From NCBI RefSeq assembly GCF_030936135.1, contig NC_082597.1, positions 76,552,495-76,616,494 of the forward strand: a stretch of 64,000 nt of DNA, read 5' to 3'. The position numbers and the translations under genes were made by a program. The number at the start of each line of letters is the position of its first letter. The stretch's first letter is position 1. Origin of the DNA: Gavia stellata (Eukaryota; Chordata; Aves; Gaviiformes; Gaviidae). Below are positions 40,101 to 46,629 of the stretch, piece by piece. Under the pieces are notes generated by a model, which did no database searches, was not told the origin of the DNA, and was given only the letters and a program-made list of their open reading frames with translations.

Positions 40101-40489
40101 TTGCCCTTGGGCGGTGGGTTGCCCTTGGGCAGTGGATCGCCAACCGAGTGTCATGGCGCGTTTTCTTGGTGGAAGCCCAGCCCCAGCCGGCGCTCCCCCA
40201 GCCGTTTGGGCCGGCAGAAAGGGGACTGAGCCACGAGCTGGTCAGCAACCACTGCGGGTGAAAAACATCCTCAGCAGGACGAAGCGATGACTGGCAGGGC
40301 TGACGGCGGTGTTTGCTGCTGGGCTCAGGATTGGACCATCCCAGGTGCTTGGTTTTAGTTGTGAGGGCCTGAACCTTGACTCTTCCCTCCTTTCCTTTCT
40401 AGCACATGTTGAAAGAAGATGAAATGTTTAAAGACTTTGCAACTCGCTCTCCTAGCACCAGTATAACAGATGAGGACTCCAACGTGTGA
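1023..40489 (+). CDS. PPFIBP1: PPFIBP1, liprin-beta-1 (27 exons, 5' end outside window)
   Basis: Liprin-beta-1 is a cytoplasmic scaffold that pairs with liprin-alpha and works at focal adhesions, the cell cortex and synaptic active zones. Twenty-seven exons join in one frame to 946 codons including the stop. Domains in order: coiled coil (residues ~1-268 of the visible part), Ser/Pro/basic linker (~269-570), SAM1 (~575-645), SAM2 (~654-725), SAM3 (~741-815), acidic tail ending ITDEDSNV. That C-terminus, VEKDRLDYED and LIQEINELRL match remembered human PPFIBP1 far better than PPFIBP2, whose tail and linker differ. All junctions are AG/GT and phases agree throughout. The human protein has about 1,011 residues, so roughly 85 N-terminal residues and the promoter lie to the left. 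Splice variation is visible: a 33-nt exon at 13,582, a 9-nt tandem donor at 15,781 and a 33-nt exon at 26,758. Identity is sure; use of the variable exons is inferred. Confidence 0.97.
2335..2448 (+). CDS. PPFIBP1: PPFIBP1 exon 2 of window (coiled coil)
   Basis: 38 codons, phase 0-0. It begins with VSVLTDQVEAQGEK and ends TEEMLQQ. The exon starts with the bases GTAAGT, which look like a donor directly after the acceptor GCAG, but the reading frame and homology need them as codons Val-Ser. Confidence 0.96.
2998..3129 (+). CDS. PPFIBP1: PPFIBP1 exon 3 of window (coiled coil)
   Basis: 44 codons, phase 0-0, from ELLSRTSLETQKLDLMAE to RFRDTE, donor GTGAGT. The stretch VEKDRLDYED is typical of beta-1 and absent from beta-2. 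Confidence 0.97.
3130..9551 (+). other. PPFIBP1 large intron (6.4 kb)
   Basis: No exon is needed here: the flanking exons join RDTE to DLIQEINE as in human. It holds a run of about 23 T at 3,202-3,224, an A/T-rich stretch near 5,090-5,700 and another T-rich tract near 8,460-8,500. The long minus-strand frame at 4,380-4,928 resembles no protein I know. No transposon was recognised. Confidence 0.7.
9552..9644 (+). CDS. PPFIBP1: PPFIBP1 exon 4 of window (coiled coil)
   Basis: 31 codons, phase 0-0, from DLIQEINELRLRVGEMD to KKLKTTK, with the heptad pattern of a coiled coil. Acceptor CTCACTCAG, donor GTAAGT. Confidence 0.97.
10139..10231 (+). CDS. PPFIBP1: PPFIBP1 exon 5 of window (coiled coil)
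   Basis: 31 codons, phase 0-0. SLMAKLSSMKIKVGQMQYEK is as in human, but the last five residues read SQMLK where I recall WESLK in human. The donor is weak (AAG|GTGTAG), so this junction may be spliced less efficiently than its neighbours. Confidence 0.94.
10232..11925 (+). other. PPFIBP1 intron (1.7 kb)
   Basis: Single-copy-looking intron DNA between two coiled-coil exons. No exon or repeat was recognised. The minus-strand frame at 10,620-10,826 has no recognisable similarity. Confidence 0.7.
11926..12040 (+). CDS. PPFIBP1: PPFIBP1 exon 6 of window (coiled coil)
   Basis: 115 nt, phase 0 to 1. Encodes DELAALKDKLEQKEAEVKRL and ends GEGVEILDR plus one base. Donor GTAAGA. It can join exon 7, or skip it to exon 8, without changing frame. 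Confidence 0.96.
12041..13581 (+). other. PPFIBP1 intron (1.5 kb)
   Basis: Intron before the 33-nt exon. It contains a T run near 12,971-12,988. Nothing else was recognised. Confidence 0.65.
13582..13614 (+). CDS. PPFIBP1: PPFIBP1 exon 7 of window, 33-nt cassette
   Basis: 33 nt, phase 1-1, encodes D-ENCKKKLKDK with its flanks. It matches the optional human segment DENFKKKLKEK, so it is very probably a cassette exon adding 11 basic residues within the coiled coil. Acceptor CCTGCACAG, donor GTAAGG. Confidence 0.9.
13615..14930 (+). other. PPFIBP1 intron (1.3 kb)
   Basis: A/T-rich intron DNA. The overlapping frames near 14,452-14,715 are on opposite strands and neither resembles a known protein. 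No repeat was recognised. Confidence 0.65.
14931..14992 (+). CDS. PPFIBP1: PPFIBP1 exon 8 of window (coiled coil)
   Basis: 62 nt, phase 1 to 0, encoding NIEVQKMKKAVESLMAANEE plus K. The acceptor is T-rich (GTGTTTTTAG); the donor GTAGCG is weak. Confidence 0.95.
15705..15780 (+). CDS. PPFIBP1: PPFIBP1 exon 9 of window (end of coiled coil, two donors)
   Basis: 76 nt to the first donor, phase 0 to 1, encoding DRKIEELRQSLNRYKKVQDM through ILAQ. A second in-frame donor (AAAG|GTATTG) 9 nt on, after 15,789, would add three residues and give AQGKKGK. The same AQGK / AQGKKGK alternative is known for human PPFIBP1, so the tandem donor is probably used. Confidence 0.95.
15781..18727 (+). other. PPFIBP1 intron (2.9 kb)
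   Basis: The first nine bases are part of the alternative donor. The rest holds overlapping short frames on both strands at 16,118-16,627 and 17,194-17,784, none resembling a known protein. No transposon was recognised. Confidence 0.65.
18728..18885 (+). CDS. PPFIBP1: PPFIBP1 exon 10 of window (linker)
   Basis: 158 nt, phase 1 to 0. It starts GKESDSEDFLNSGSVST, acidic and Ser-rich, and contains EKSPSPTPV, which is conserved in human beta-1 and offers proline-directed phosphorylation sites. Confidence 0.95.
18886..19832 (+). other. PPFIBP1 intron (0.9 kb)
   Basis: A/T-rich intron DNA; no exon or repeat was recognised. It ends with the T-rich acceptor CTCTTTTTAG. Confidence 0.65.
19833..19963 (+). 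CDS. PPFIBP1: PPFIBP1 exon 11 of window (linker)
   Basis: 131 nt, phase 0 to 2. Encodes HTSILQISIPSF, matching human TTILQVSIPSL, then a Ser-rich and Lys-rich stretch (SSTSKSSETVAEKMK). The linker is less conserved than the coiled coil and SAM parts. Donor GTATTA. Confidence 0.93.
19964..21484 (+). other. PPFIBP1 intron (1.5 kb)
   Basis: Contains overlapping frames on both strands at 20,446-20,962, a sign of locally higher GC rather than of genes. No repeat was recognised. Confidence 0.65.
21485..21538 (+). CDS. PPFIBP1: PPFIBP1 exon 12 of window (linker)
   Basis: 54 nt, phase 2-2. Encodes EGRSTGSSPETQLCDSP; the TQLCD core matches human VDTQLCDK. Strong donor GTAAGT. Confidence 0.92.
21539..22697 (+). 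other. PPFIBP1 intron (1.2 kb)
   Basis: A/T-rich intron DNA with no recognised exon or repeat. Confidence 0.65.
22698..22758 (+). CDS. PPFIBP1: PPFIBP1 exon 13 of window (linker)
   Basis: 61 nt, phase 2 to 0, encoding TSSLQKSSSLSSLRKETSEA. Matches human TSSLQKSSSLGNLKKETSD. It has a basophilic-kinase look (KSSSLSSLRK). Confidence 0.95.
22759..23853 (+). other. PPFIBP1 intron (1.1 kb)
   Basis: Contains a T run at about 22,970-22,984. No exon or transposon was recognised. Confidence 0.65.
23854..23883 (+). CDS. PPFIBP1: PPFIBP1 exon 14 of window, 30-nt micro-exon
   Basis: 30 nt, phase 0-0, encoding DRDSAQKPTE. It stands where human has EKETIQKTSE and is bounded by a good acceptor (CTTTCTCACCAG) and donor (GTAACG). 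Because it is in frame it could be skipped without harm to the rest. Confidence 0.85.
23884..25081 (+). other. PPFIBP1 intron (1.2 kb)
   Basis: Starts with a short GT/CG-rich stretch at about 23,888-23,913. The 146-codon frame at 24,632-25,072 resembles no known protein. Confidence 0.65.
25082..25253 (+). CDS. PPFIBP1: PPFIBP1 exon 15 of window (basic linker)
   Basis: 172 nt, phase 0 to 1. Contains SFGTRKARSSFGRGFFKIK, almost as in human, then NKRTASAPNL. The RTASAP hexamer fits a 14-3-3 mode-1-like site (R-S/T-x-S-x-P). Confidence 0.97.
25254..26757 (+). other. PPFIBP1 intron (1.5 kb)
   Basis: Intron leading to the alternative 33-nt exon. No repeat was recognised. Its 3' end is C/T- and GT-rich (26,690-26,750) before the acceptor ATCTGAAG. 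Confidence 0.65.
26758..26790 (+). CDS. PPFIBP1: PPFIBP1 exon 16 of window, 33-nt cassette with RSASAP
   Basis: 33 nt, phase 1-1, encoding DRSRSASAPTL with its flanks. It matches the optional human segment DRKRSASAPTL. Its end is a near copy of the end of the previous exon (TASAPNL and SASAPTL). RSASAP fits the 14-3-3 mode-1 consensus RSxSxP exactly. The acceptor has a poor pyrimidine tract, as expected for a regulated exon. Confidence 0.9.
   Translation: MAVEVQVHLL
26791..29100 (+). other. PPFIBP1 intron (2.3 kb)
   Basis: Contains a 246-codon frame (27,330-28,067) without recognisable domains, discussed as a finding. No transposon was recognised. It ends with the acceptor TTTCTAATAG. Confidence 0.65.
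29101..29242 (+). CDS. PPFIBP1: PPFIBP1 exon 17 of window (linker)
   Basis: 142 nt, phase 1 to 2. Encodes ETEKGSADHLDLAG and PPSPDSKKKARGIKKLFGK; the latter is nearly identical to human. The basic patch before the SAM domains is conserved in liprins. Confidence 0.97.
29518..29646 (+). CDS. PPFIBP1: PPFIBP1 exon 18 of window (linker before SAM1)
   Basis: 129 nt, phase 2-2. Encodes RSQSTTFNPDDM and RGGTRATAGPRLGWSRDLGQ, a block strongly conserved between liprin-beta-1 proteins. Donor GTAAGA. Confidence 0.97.
29647..30323 (+). other. PPFIBP1 intron (0.7 kb)
   Basis: Contains an exon-like S/P-rich open stretch at about 30,080-30,175 whose phase does not fit its neighbours. No repeat was recognised. 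Confidence 0.6.
30324..30474 (+). CDS. PPFIBP1: PPFIBP1 exon 19 of window (SAM1, first part)
   Basis: 151 nt, phase 2 to 0. Begins SAM domain 1 with MPFAKWTKEQVCNWLQDQGL and ends QQDLEK. The Trp-x6-Trp spacing and the helix pattern are those of liprin SAM domains. Confidence 0.97.
30475..31438 (+). other. PPFIBP1 intron (1.0 kb)
   Basis: A/T-rich intron splitting SAM1. No exon or repeat was recognised. Confidence 0.65.
31439..31550 (+). CDS. PPFIBP1: PPFIBP1 exon 20 of window (SAM1 end, SAM2 start)
   Basis: 112 nt, phase 0 to 1. Encodes ELGIKHPLHRKKLQLALQAL, the last helix of SAM1, then HGKLDYHWVT at the start of SAM2. Confidence 0.98.
31697..31785 (+). CDS. PPFIBP1: PPFIBP1 exon 21 of window (SAM2)
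   Basis: 89 nt, phase 1 to 0. Encodes WLDDIGLPQYKTQFDEGKVD, the core of SAM2. It ends HYMSI where human has HYMTV. Confidence 0.97.
31786..36274 (+). other. PPFIBP1 large intron (4.5 kb)
   Basis: Splits SAM2. A GC-rich stretch at about 32,040-32,520 carries open frames on both strands, and a 168-codon minus-strand frame lies at 34,714-35,217; none resembles a known protein. No CR1 or other transposon was recognised. Confidence 0.65.
36275..36397 (+). CDS. PPFIBP1: PPFIBP1 exon 22 of window (SAM2 end)
   Basis: 41 codons, phase 0-0. Encodes DDLLSLKVVSVLHHLSIKRA and ends NCLRRRPSDE. Virtually unchanged from human. Confidence 0.98.
36398..37225 (+). other. PPFIBP1 intron (0.8 kb)
   Basis: Pyrimidine-rich in its first 250 bases. 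No exon or repeat was recognised. Confidence 0.65.
37226..37351 (+). CDS. PPFIBP1: PPFIBP1 exon 23 of window (SAM3, first part)
   Basis: 42 codons, phase 0-0. Encodes TNHRVMEWLRSVDLAEYAPN, then RGSGVHGGLM, the most conserved liprin SAM segment. Confidence 0.98.
37352..38208 (+). other. PPFIBP1 intron (0.9 kb)
   Basis: Intron within SAM3; no exon or repeat was recognised. The acceptor is GTGATTAATAG, with a short pyrimidine tract. Confidence 0.65.
38209..38397 (+). CDS. PPFIBP1: PPFIBP1 exon 24 of window (SAM3 end)
   Basis: 63 codons, phase 0-0. Encodes VLEPRFNVETMAQLLNIPPN and the last SAM3 helix (RRHLATHFNLLIG), then YVLLTATAKVK. Confidence 0.98.
38398..38955 (+). other. PPFIBP1 intron (0.6 kb)
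   Basis: No exon or repeat was recognised. The acceptor CACTTGTAAG is unusual in being short of pyrimidines just before the AG. Confidence 0.65.
38956..39135 (+). CDS. PPFIBP1: PPFIBP1 exon 25 of window (tail)
   Basis: 60 codons, phase 0-0. Encodes PKKLAFSNFGSLRKKKQ, YVCPMELGRASGSGSKKGF and an acidic DDDDLDRLEQ. Matches human beta-1. Confidence 0.97.
39493..39558 (+). CDS. PPFIBP1: PPFIBP1 exon 26 of window (tail)
   Basis: 22 codons, phase 0-0, encoding MEDSEGTVRQIGAFSEGINN plus LT. Conserved in beta-1 and not found in beta-2, which ends earlier and differently. Confidence 0.97.
39636..39696 (+). repeat. Intronic hairpin, 21-bp arms
   Basis: Arms at 39,636-39,656 and 39,676-39,696 around a 19-base A/T-only-but-one loop. 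They are reverse complements at 20 of 21 positions. The odd pair becomes G-U in the + strand transcript, so the RNA stem would be unbroken. The length suits a small-RNA precursor or the remains of a palindromic DNA element. Neither is proven. Confidence 0.85.
40098..40130. repeat. Two-copy 18-bp tandem repeat
   Basis: The 15-mer GGGTTGCCCTTGGGC occurs at 40,098-40,112 and 40,116-40,130, with a period of 18 bases, in a GC-rich intron stretch. Confidence 0.8.
40403..40489 (+). CDS. PPFIBP1: PPFIBP1 exon 27 of window, last coding exon
   Basis: 28 codons plus TGA at 40,487-40,489. Encodes MLKEDEMFKDFATRSPS and ends ITDEDSNV, the C-terminus of human liprin-beta-1. Acceptor CCTTTCTAG. Confidence 0.98.
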   Translation, partial: HMLKEDEMFKDFATRSPSTSITDEDSNV

Positions 40490-41518
40490 CAGTAACCACC
40501 AGGCACTGACAAAGGCTCACTTCCCTGTGTGCAAGAAACGTCATCATTATACATGACGGGCAGCAGATTGTGTACATTACATTGCTCTTGCTTCTGTTTG
40601 TTAGAAGTAATATTGGGGGGTGGAGAATTTGAAAAAAAAAAAGGAGAATAAAAAAGGTGCCTGCTCTAAAGTTGCCATAAGAAACACCCAGACACTGGTG
40701 AATGGTAATTGTTTTTACTATATTTAATGTACAAACCGGTGATATGTTTCAGAGTGTTGCATTTAAATTTACGTGGTATCATAGCACTCCTTCTGCTTAT
40801 TCACAGACTCAGATAATCCTTTATTCTGTTTCAAAATAACAGAAGATGTTAGATAGAAGTATTGCATCTGTAGATATTGTGCATCAGCTTTCTCTAGGCT
40901 CTCAATTGAAAAAAAGGTATTACTGCTCTTTTTCAAGTGCATTTGCTCAGTACAAATACCAGGTCTGCCCTTCCTATAGTATCCAATGTAGGATTTTAGT
41001 CATCCATGCCTTGCATAAACTCCCCCCGTAGCTCTGGACTGTTGCTCTTATTTTTATACTGTTTTATAAAAAAAAAAAGGAAAAAAGAAGTATATGAAGT
41101 ACATATAAAAGCAAAAATTTAAATTTTGTGAGATAGAGTGATGACAAGTTCGAGGTGTGGGGGAAGGGGAGAGGGTTGTAAAAAGATTATGCCAGTTTGC
41201 ATACCAGCTGGTTACTGGAAAAGGCAGGCTGACCTTTGGAACTGTTTGCTTTCCTTGCTTTTTACTAAGTGCACGGTTTAATGATCTTCCATTTGGGATG
41301 AAACAATTATAAAGTATGTTTCGTCTAGCAGTGACTCTTATGGAAACGGCATGTTTTCAAACGTCTTCTTTCTTGTTCCCAGCAGCAGTCGTTACAGCGT
41401 TCAAACAAGGTTAACACTTCTGTGACTTAAAAATTTCCTTGAAGTTGAGAGTACTCCCTGCGTATGGAAGGGATATTTCTGTGCTGTGACTAACGTAAAG
41501 ATGGTGGAGTTGCAAAAA

Positions 41519-41524
41519 AATAAA
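41519..41524 (+). terminator. Candidate proximal poly(A) signal, PPFIBP1
   Basis: AATAAA about 1 kb after the stop, within an A-rich stretch. It may give a shorter 3'UTR than the distal signal. Confidence 0.5.
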
Positions 41525-43082
41525 GTTATATAGAGAAATGTATAGGAAATATATTATTTCATATTAAACCTAGGGTGGGACTTTTCCTCAAAAATTCAAA
41601 TATCAAACATGTTGCTCATTGTTTTACCTTCTTAAATCACAGCTCCTCTGCTTTTGAAGGTCATCAGATTTTAAAAATCCTAACTAGCCAGTGGAAATCT
41701 TTTGTCAGCCTTTCGGTATTGCGAGGTGTCCTAGCCAAAAGCAAATGAAAAAAAGTAACTCTGTTTATCACAGTGGTCATTCATATGGTGTTGAATGTTG
41801 CATGTATTTTAGCACAATGGTATGAAGCTTCTTTGCTTTGTAAAGGCAAAAAAAGTACAGCTGGAATTGTTCCTTGCGGCGGCGTGTTGCTTTTTCGAGC
41901 GTTGTCACTCGTTTCATTACTCTCCTTGCTGGAAGTGAGACCGTTTCCGACACACTGCCAGTGTGGTGCAAGGGCTATTAGATTTGTGCTGACTTTGTGG
42001 GTATTTCTGAAACACTATTAACAAAGGTAGGAGAGGAAGAAAGGTTCTTCTAGGGGCTTCCAGGGAGCTCCCGTCAGATGTTGGGGTAGATTGGAGAAAT
42101 ATTCTAGAATTATATTATTGTAACCTGATAAGCTACGACCAGCCTGGTTCTTTGAAGGCTGTGCAGTGTAGGCTATTATTTATGTACCAAGATGAAAAAT
42201 TTTATGTGGCCTGGTTGTGTTATACATAATATCGAGTGCTGCCATTTTCTCTTTAATATATGGAGCCAGGCAAACAATCCATAATCCTGACGTAAAATTG
42301 TTTGTGCTGCTTATGTTTGTCTACAAACAAATCACAACTGATGCTTTATTCAGAATTCCTGACTTAAGTAATGTCCGCAACTAATTTGCCGTCTTTTGTT
42401 TCTTCCTCTGCAGTCTTGGGGTTGTTGGAGCTATTTTATTCGGGCAGAAATACCACATTGTGTAACATCTGCTATCGGCTTTAGGGTGCAAATGCTTGGG
42501 AGGTGAATTCAGGGCTCGCCTTCTGTGAGTACTTCGCAGTATGGTTATTATTTTACATGGAAGTTGGACTTAAGACATTGCTCTCCCAAATGCTGCAGAA
42601 GTACTGGGAAAATGTGGTGCAGGCTCCTGAGCAAAAGCATTCCTTGAGATTCACGGTCGCTAGACACCGGCTAGTGAATGTAATGACTGGATATTCACAG
42701 GGGAAAAAAAAGGGGGGGGGGCTAGTGACACATTATTCTGTGCTGAAATAGGCAGAAACAAATGCTCTCCATTTTCTCTTCAAGTCCAGTGCTATTAGCA
42801 AGCATATCAGCAACGGCAGATGATGGTTTATTTTAAGTCCAGTGTAAATAGCATTTTCTCCAAAACAGCCCTTTCCCTGCATTTACAGGTTGGAAACCAG
42901 GTCGTCCCTTCAAAGCTGCTGTCATCTGAACCTTGGTTATTTTGTGAGGGTGGAATATGAAAGCAAGTGATAAAATCGGGAAGTTTATGTGTGCATGTGC
43001 ACAGCTGATACTGTTAGAGTATTTTAATTTGTGCGTGTTTGAAGAGGGCAACATAACTACTGTGTATTGCCATGATAAATCC

Positions 43083-43088
43083 AATAAA
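43083..43088 (+). terminator. Candidate distal poly(A) signal, PPFIBP1
   Basis: AATAAA followed within 25 bases by a GT-rich element, the usual layout of a vertebrate cleavage site. Best candidate for the end of the longest PPFIBP1 mRNA. Confidence 0.55.
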
Positions 43089-43105
43089 GTCTGTGGAAAA
43101 TGCCA

Positions 43106-45489
43106 AGTGTTTCTGGAAGCTGGCTCCTTTTTAATGTATCCTTTTTTTTCCCCTTTTTATTTTCCTAAGCAGCTCAGTTTGTGCTATTTAAAAGACAAAG
43201 GAGGGAGAAGGGGCAAAATAGCATGTTTTTGTGGAGTGATTAGTTTGTTTGTTGGTAGTGCCTGCAGAAAGACTCAGCTAACAGCTAAGAAATCAGCTAT
43301 CATCATCCCAAGTGTTTTTCCTTATTTCTGCGCTCCAGATTTGAACCCTTTGGGCTTGTTTGGTATGGTGTGTTCAGAAAGTTCCCCATTGCTCAGTGTG
43401 TGCTCCTCGGGGAGTCCTTGCAGGGTGCCAAAGGAAGGACCGGCTGTGGCCCCTCTCGCTGTAAGGGCAACCATCTCTCTGGTCCCAGGTGTCGTTCCCT
43501 CCCCGTGCCCTCGCAGGCCTCAGCAGTCGTAGGAGCTGCACCTCCTTTGCCAACAGGAGTTGAGCTTCCCCAAACTACACTTCGTTGCTGGGGTGCAGGT
43601 ACAAATGATGATCAGTGTTTTGCCCAGCGTAGCCCAGGTAACAGACCAGGGAATGCAGAACTCCTACCTGGACCTTCGTTTCTGTGGGTTTGTTCCTCAG
43701 CTCAACATTTCAGTGGGAACACTGAGGGTAAACACTTTGAAACCTAGAGTATAATAAACTTTTGTTGTCTGTTTCTTTACAGTGATGAGGAAAAGATAGA
43801 TGTGTATCGATCAAGAGCCTATGGAGATTAAACCCAGCTTTTTTCTCTTCGCTTAAATTACATACATGCTTAGGAATGGAGATGTAATACAGAATAACCT
43901 CTGGAATGAGTCTTCTGATTCCCATCCACTAGGTATTGTTGCATCCTGGCTTTCTGTTTAGGAGAGAAGTTGCACTTACCCTACCTGCGTGCTTTTTATA
44001 CCTTGCACCACTTGTTGTTACGAATGTTTAGTGCATACTTTATGCTTCACCTTAGTATTTTGGCATTTTCATTTGCAGCAAGAGCTTTTCCTACTGACCC
44101 TCTTTATCCTCAGTTGGGAGGAAGAAGATAGTGCTCTTTGAGGCAGCTAAGAAGCAAAAACTTCTGAGTTGCCAGTAGATTTGGAGAGTAGTCAGCAAGG
44201 AGAGACTATTAGGTGCTGGGGAACCCTTGAATAGAAAGGAAATTAGAGTTACGGTCAGAAAGAGGAGAAGCAGCAGCGTGCTCCCTAGCTGTGAGAAGGT
44301 CATGAAGGAATGGAGACAGGCCATGACACATTTGAAGACCTGTGGAAGAAAAGACATGATCTGTTTCTTAGAGAGGGGGACCTGAAGGCAGCAGCAGGAC
44401 TGACCAGCCCATGCACCTGAGAAGGTGTTTTCCTGGGGTGGCAGAAGAACATTAACATCTGTAGGCAGAAGGAGAGAGAGATCAAATGAAGATGTTTTGA
44501 GCAATGAGAGTAAAGAGGGCAGAGGAAGATCCTCAACACTTTTTTCGCTCATTCAGAACTAAGAGGAGGAGGAAGAGCAGCGTTCAGCAGGACAGAACCT
44601 GTTTTTTGGGAATGGTGGTGAGATCCCGGGCCAACGACGAGACCATAGTGGTGCATTTGGCACCAGGAACATCCAGAGCTAAACAGAGGTGGCTCCTGCT
44701 GCAGCGGTAACATACGTTCTTCCACAGCTAGGGAGACTGGGCATTTTTTTAAGGTTAGGAAGTTTGTTTATTTATAGCTATATTTGATAGTCATGCATGG
44801 TGATGCATTGAGTGTCCAAGCTTCCCTGCGATAATCCAGCTACAGGCAGCAACAGCACAACCTTCTCAGTTGAGCCAGAAGTCCAGCTGAGTCCGCGTAC
44901 ATTGCCGTGGCACAACTAATGCCACTGACAGTAGCGGCAGTTAATACTGGGATACAGGCAGGACCCCATCAAGAAAGACCACCGCCTCATTTCAAGCACC
45001 CTGTAGAAGTCTTCAGGTTCGGACACATACCCTTCTCTGGGGAATTAAAACGGTTGTTTCAATGCCAGGAAAGACCCAGTGCCAATAAAATGGCTTCTCT
45101 GGAGTAGTCCTACAAAGGAGATCAAAGGAGATTAGACCAGACTGGAATGAGATAGCATCAACTAAAGAAATGGTGCTGGAATTAGTAAGGAAAACAAGCA
45201 CAGGTTAGTTCCGTACGTGTGAAAGTTACTGGGCCTGTTGGGCTGGTTGCTGCTCAGTGAGCTGCGGAGAAACACACCCAGGAGAAAGCCCGTCTGCCCC
45301 CCAGGACGGCAGCTGGCCTGCAGAGCTCAGCTCTGCTGCTGCTGGGACCTTTATCTGGACGGCGGGAGGTAACCCTGTGTGTGCTTAATTGGTCTGGCTG
45401 AGCCCAGCGCCTACAGAGCCTTCGCTGGAAAAGGAAGGGACTTCCGCAAGGCAGCCTGCATGTGGAAACAACCTCCTCCTGCACAGAAA
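43106..45489. other. Spacer between PPFIBP1 and REP15
   Basis: About 2.4 kb that should hold the REP15 promoter and 5'UTR. An exon-like segment with a strong acceptor lies at 43,784-43,831. The stretch before the REP15 start (45,250-45,480) is GC-richer. The frames at 44,091-44,552 (minus) and 43,370-43,747 (plus) resemble no known protein. Confidence 0.6.
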
Positions 45490-46212
45490 ATGGGCCAGAA
45501 GGTCTCACATGAGGACAACCAGGAGAACACACCTGAAACTCTGTTCATCTGTGAAGTCTTCAGCCAAGGTGTGGTCCATGCATCTCAAAGGCTCAAGGAC
45601 TATCTTGGTTTTGTAGATCCTCAGAGCAAGTTCCAGCCAGCCACAAACACACTGAGCGAGATCTTTTTGGTCAACTTCATCAGCTTCTGCATGGAAAAGG
45701 GAGTGGAGGAACGTATCACAACCAGCAAAATGACCAGGCAGCAGTCCTCCCTGTTCGGGGTGGACTGGATCTGGACTCTGTCTGGAGCTGACAAGCAAAT
45801 CAAACTTCAGATTGCCGTGCAGGCTTTACAGCTGGCCGAGCTTTTCTGTCGCGAAGGTGGCCCTGCTGAGGTGGTGGAGGACTGCTGCCGGGAAGCCATG
45901 CTGACAGACGAGTGCTTCCAAAACAGGAGTAGGTTTGAGAAGCTGGCGGAGTTCTGCCGCTTGGTGGGATGGGACTGCCTGGGCTTGTTCGTCGTGTTTG
46001 GTGTGCCAGGGAAGCCCAAAGACATCCGAGGAGTCATGCTAGACAGCATTGCCAAGGAGGAGCAAAAATGTTGCCTGTCGGGCAGGAATGTGCTACTGCA
46101 ATTTGTCACCAGTACTGACAGCTTCCTGCCCACAGAAGACATGTTGGAATACTGCCTCTGCACCAAAAATGGACCAAAGGAGGTGGGCAATGTGTACATA
46201 AACTTCCTGTAA
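45490..46212 (+). CDS. REP15: REP15, Rab15 effector protein (single exon)
   Basis: REP15 binds Rab15-GTP and acts in return of transferrin receptor from the endocytic recycling compartment. The frame gives 240 residues against about 236 in human. Matching blocks: QRLKDYLGF (~35), ANTLSEIFLVNFISFC (~51), the GVDWIWT block (~89), DKQIKLQIAVQALQL, GLFVVFGVPGKPKDIRGVML and the end EVGNVYINFL. The ATG at 45,490 has a good context (A at -3, G at +4) and yields MGQKVS, as in human MGQ; an in-frame ATG at 45,460 has a poor context and would hide Gly2. Gly2 with Ser6 fits the N-myristoylation pattern MGxxxS. It follows PPFIBP1 on the same strand, as on human 12p11. It has no coding intron, as in human. 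Confidence 0.94.
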   Translation: MGQKVSHEDNQENTPETLFICEVFSQGVVHASQRLKDYLGFVDPQSKFQPATNTLSEIFLVNFISFCMEKGVEERITTSKMTRQQSSLFGVDWIWTLSGADKQIKLQIAVQALQLAELFCREGGPAEVVEDCCREAMLTDECFQNRSRFEKLAEFCRLVGWDCLGLFVVFGVPGKPKDIRGVMLDSIAKEEQKCCLSGRNVLLQFVTSTDSFLPTEDMLEYCLCTKNGPKEVGNVYINFL

Positions 46213-46602
46213 ACTGCTGGTTAACAGCAGTGGCTCTGCACACCAGCACCAGAGGCGGCGTGGGACTCAGCTCTGCCGCTCTCGCTTTTCTTCTCGCACG
46301 CTATTCCCTCCACCCCCTTATTTCCCACCGTCTCCTCCGCCCATCGCATTCCCTTACCTCCTGCAGAAGCCAGGCTGAGTCAGTCACTCCAGGTTTTAAA
46401 CAACAGGATGTACCTGCCAGAAAAATGTGTTTATAGAAGGCACGTCATTTTTCCAGAACATTTTGTTCGCCAGACATTAAGTCTTGGCTGGAGCCAATGA
46501 AAGCTTTAGCGCCCTGAGCCTTTGGGAGGTCGTGGTAGACTTGACTCACAGCCTTTGTTTACTGTGTGGCAGGTTTTTTCTGTAATAGGAGGTTGAGGCT
46601 GT

Positions 46603-46608
46603 AATAAA
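46603..46608 (+). terminator. REP15 poly(A) signal
   Basis: AATAAA about 390 bases after the REP15 stop, the first such signal downstream on this strand. Confidence 0.65.
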
Positions 46609-46629
46609 GAAAAAACGTACTGGTGCTGG

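Larger units (their letters stand above)
39559..40402 (+). other. Last PPFIBP1 coding intron (0.8 kb)
   Basis: Contains the inverted repeat at 39,636-39,696 and a GC-rich stretch (about 39,980-40,290) with a small tandem repeat. No exon was recognised. Confidence 0.7.
40490..43105 (+). other. PPFIBP1: PPFIBP1 3'UTR (probable extent)
   Basis: Three AATAAA signals follow the stop: 40,647-40,652, 41,519-41,524 and 43,083-43,088. The last is followed by a GT-rich stretch (GTGTTTCTGG) and would give a UTR of about 2.6 kb. The frames inside this stretch, such as that at 41,773-42,021, look accidental. The end point is inferred. Confidence 0.6.

Noticed and set aside
1023-40489. PPFIBP2 as the identity of the liprin gene
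   Set aside because: The presence of a CYB5R neighbour suggests PPFIBP2, but the linker, the VEKDRLDYED coil segment, the tail exons and the ITDEDSNV end are those of PPFIBP1, and REP15 follows as it does next to PPFIBP1 in human.
42957-43532. 192-codon plus-strand frame across the end of the PPFIBP1 3'UTR
   Set aside because: It contains the poly(A) signal region and has no protein similarity.
45379-45489. Longer REP15 reading frame starting at 45,379
   Set aside because: The codon there is GTG, not ATG, and the extra residues have no counterpart in human REP15.
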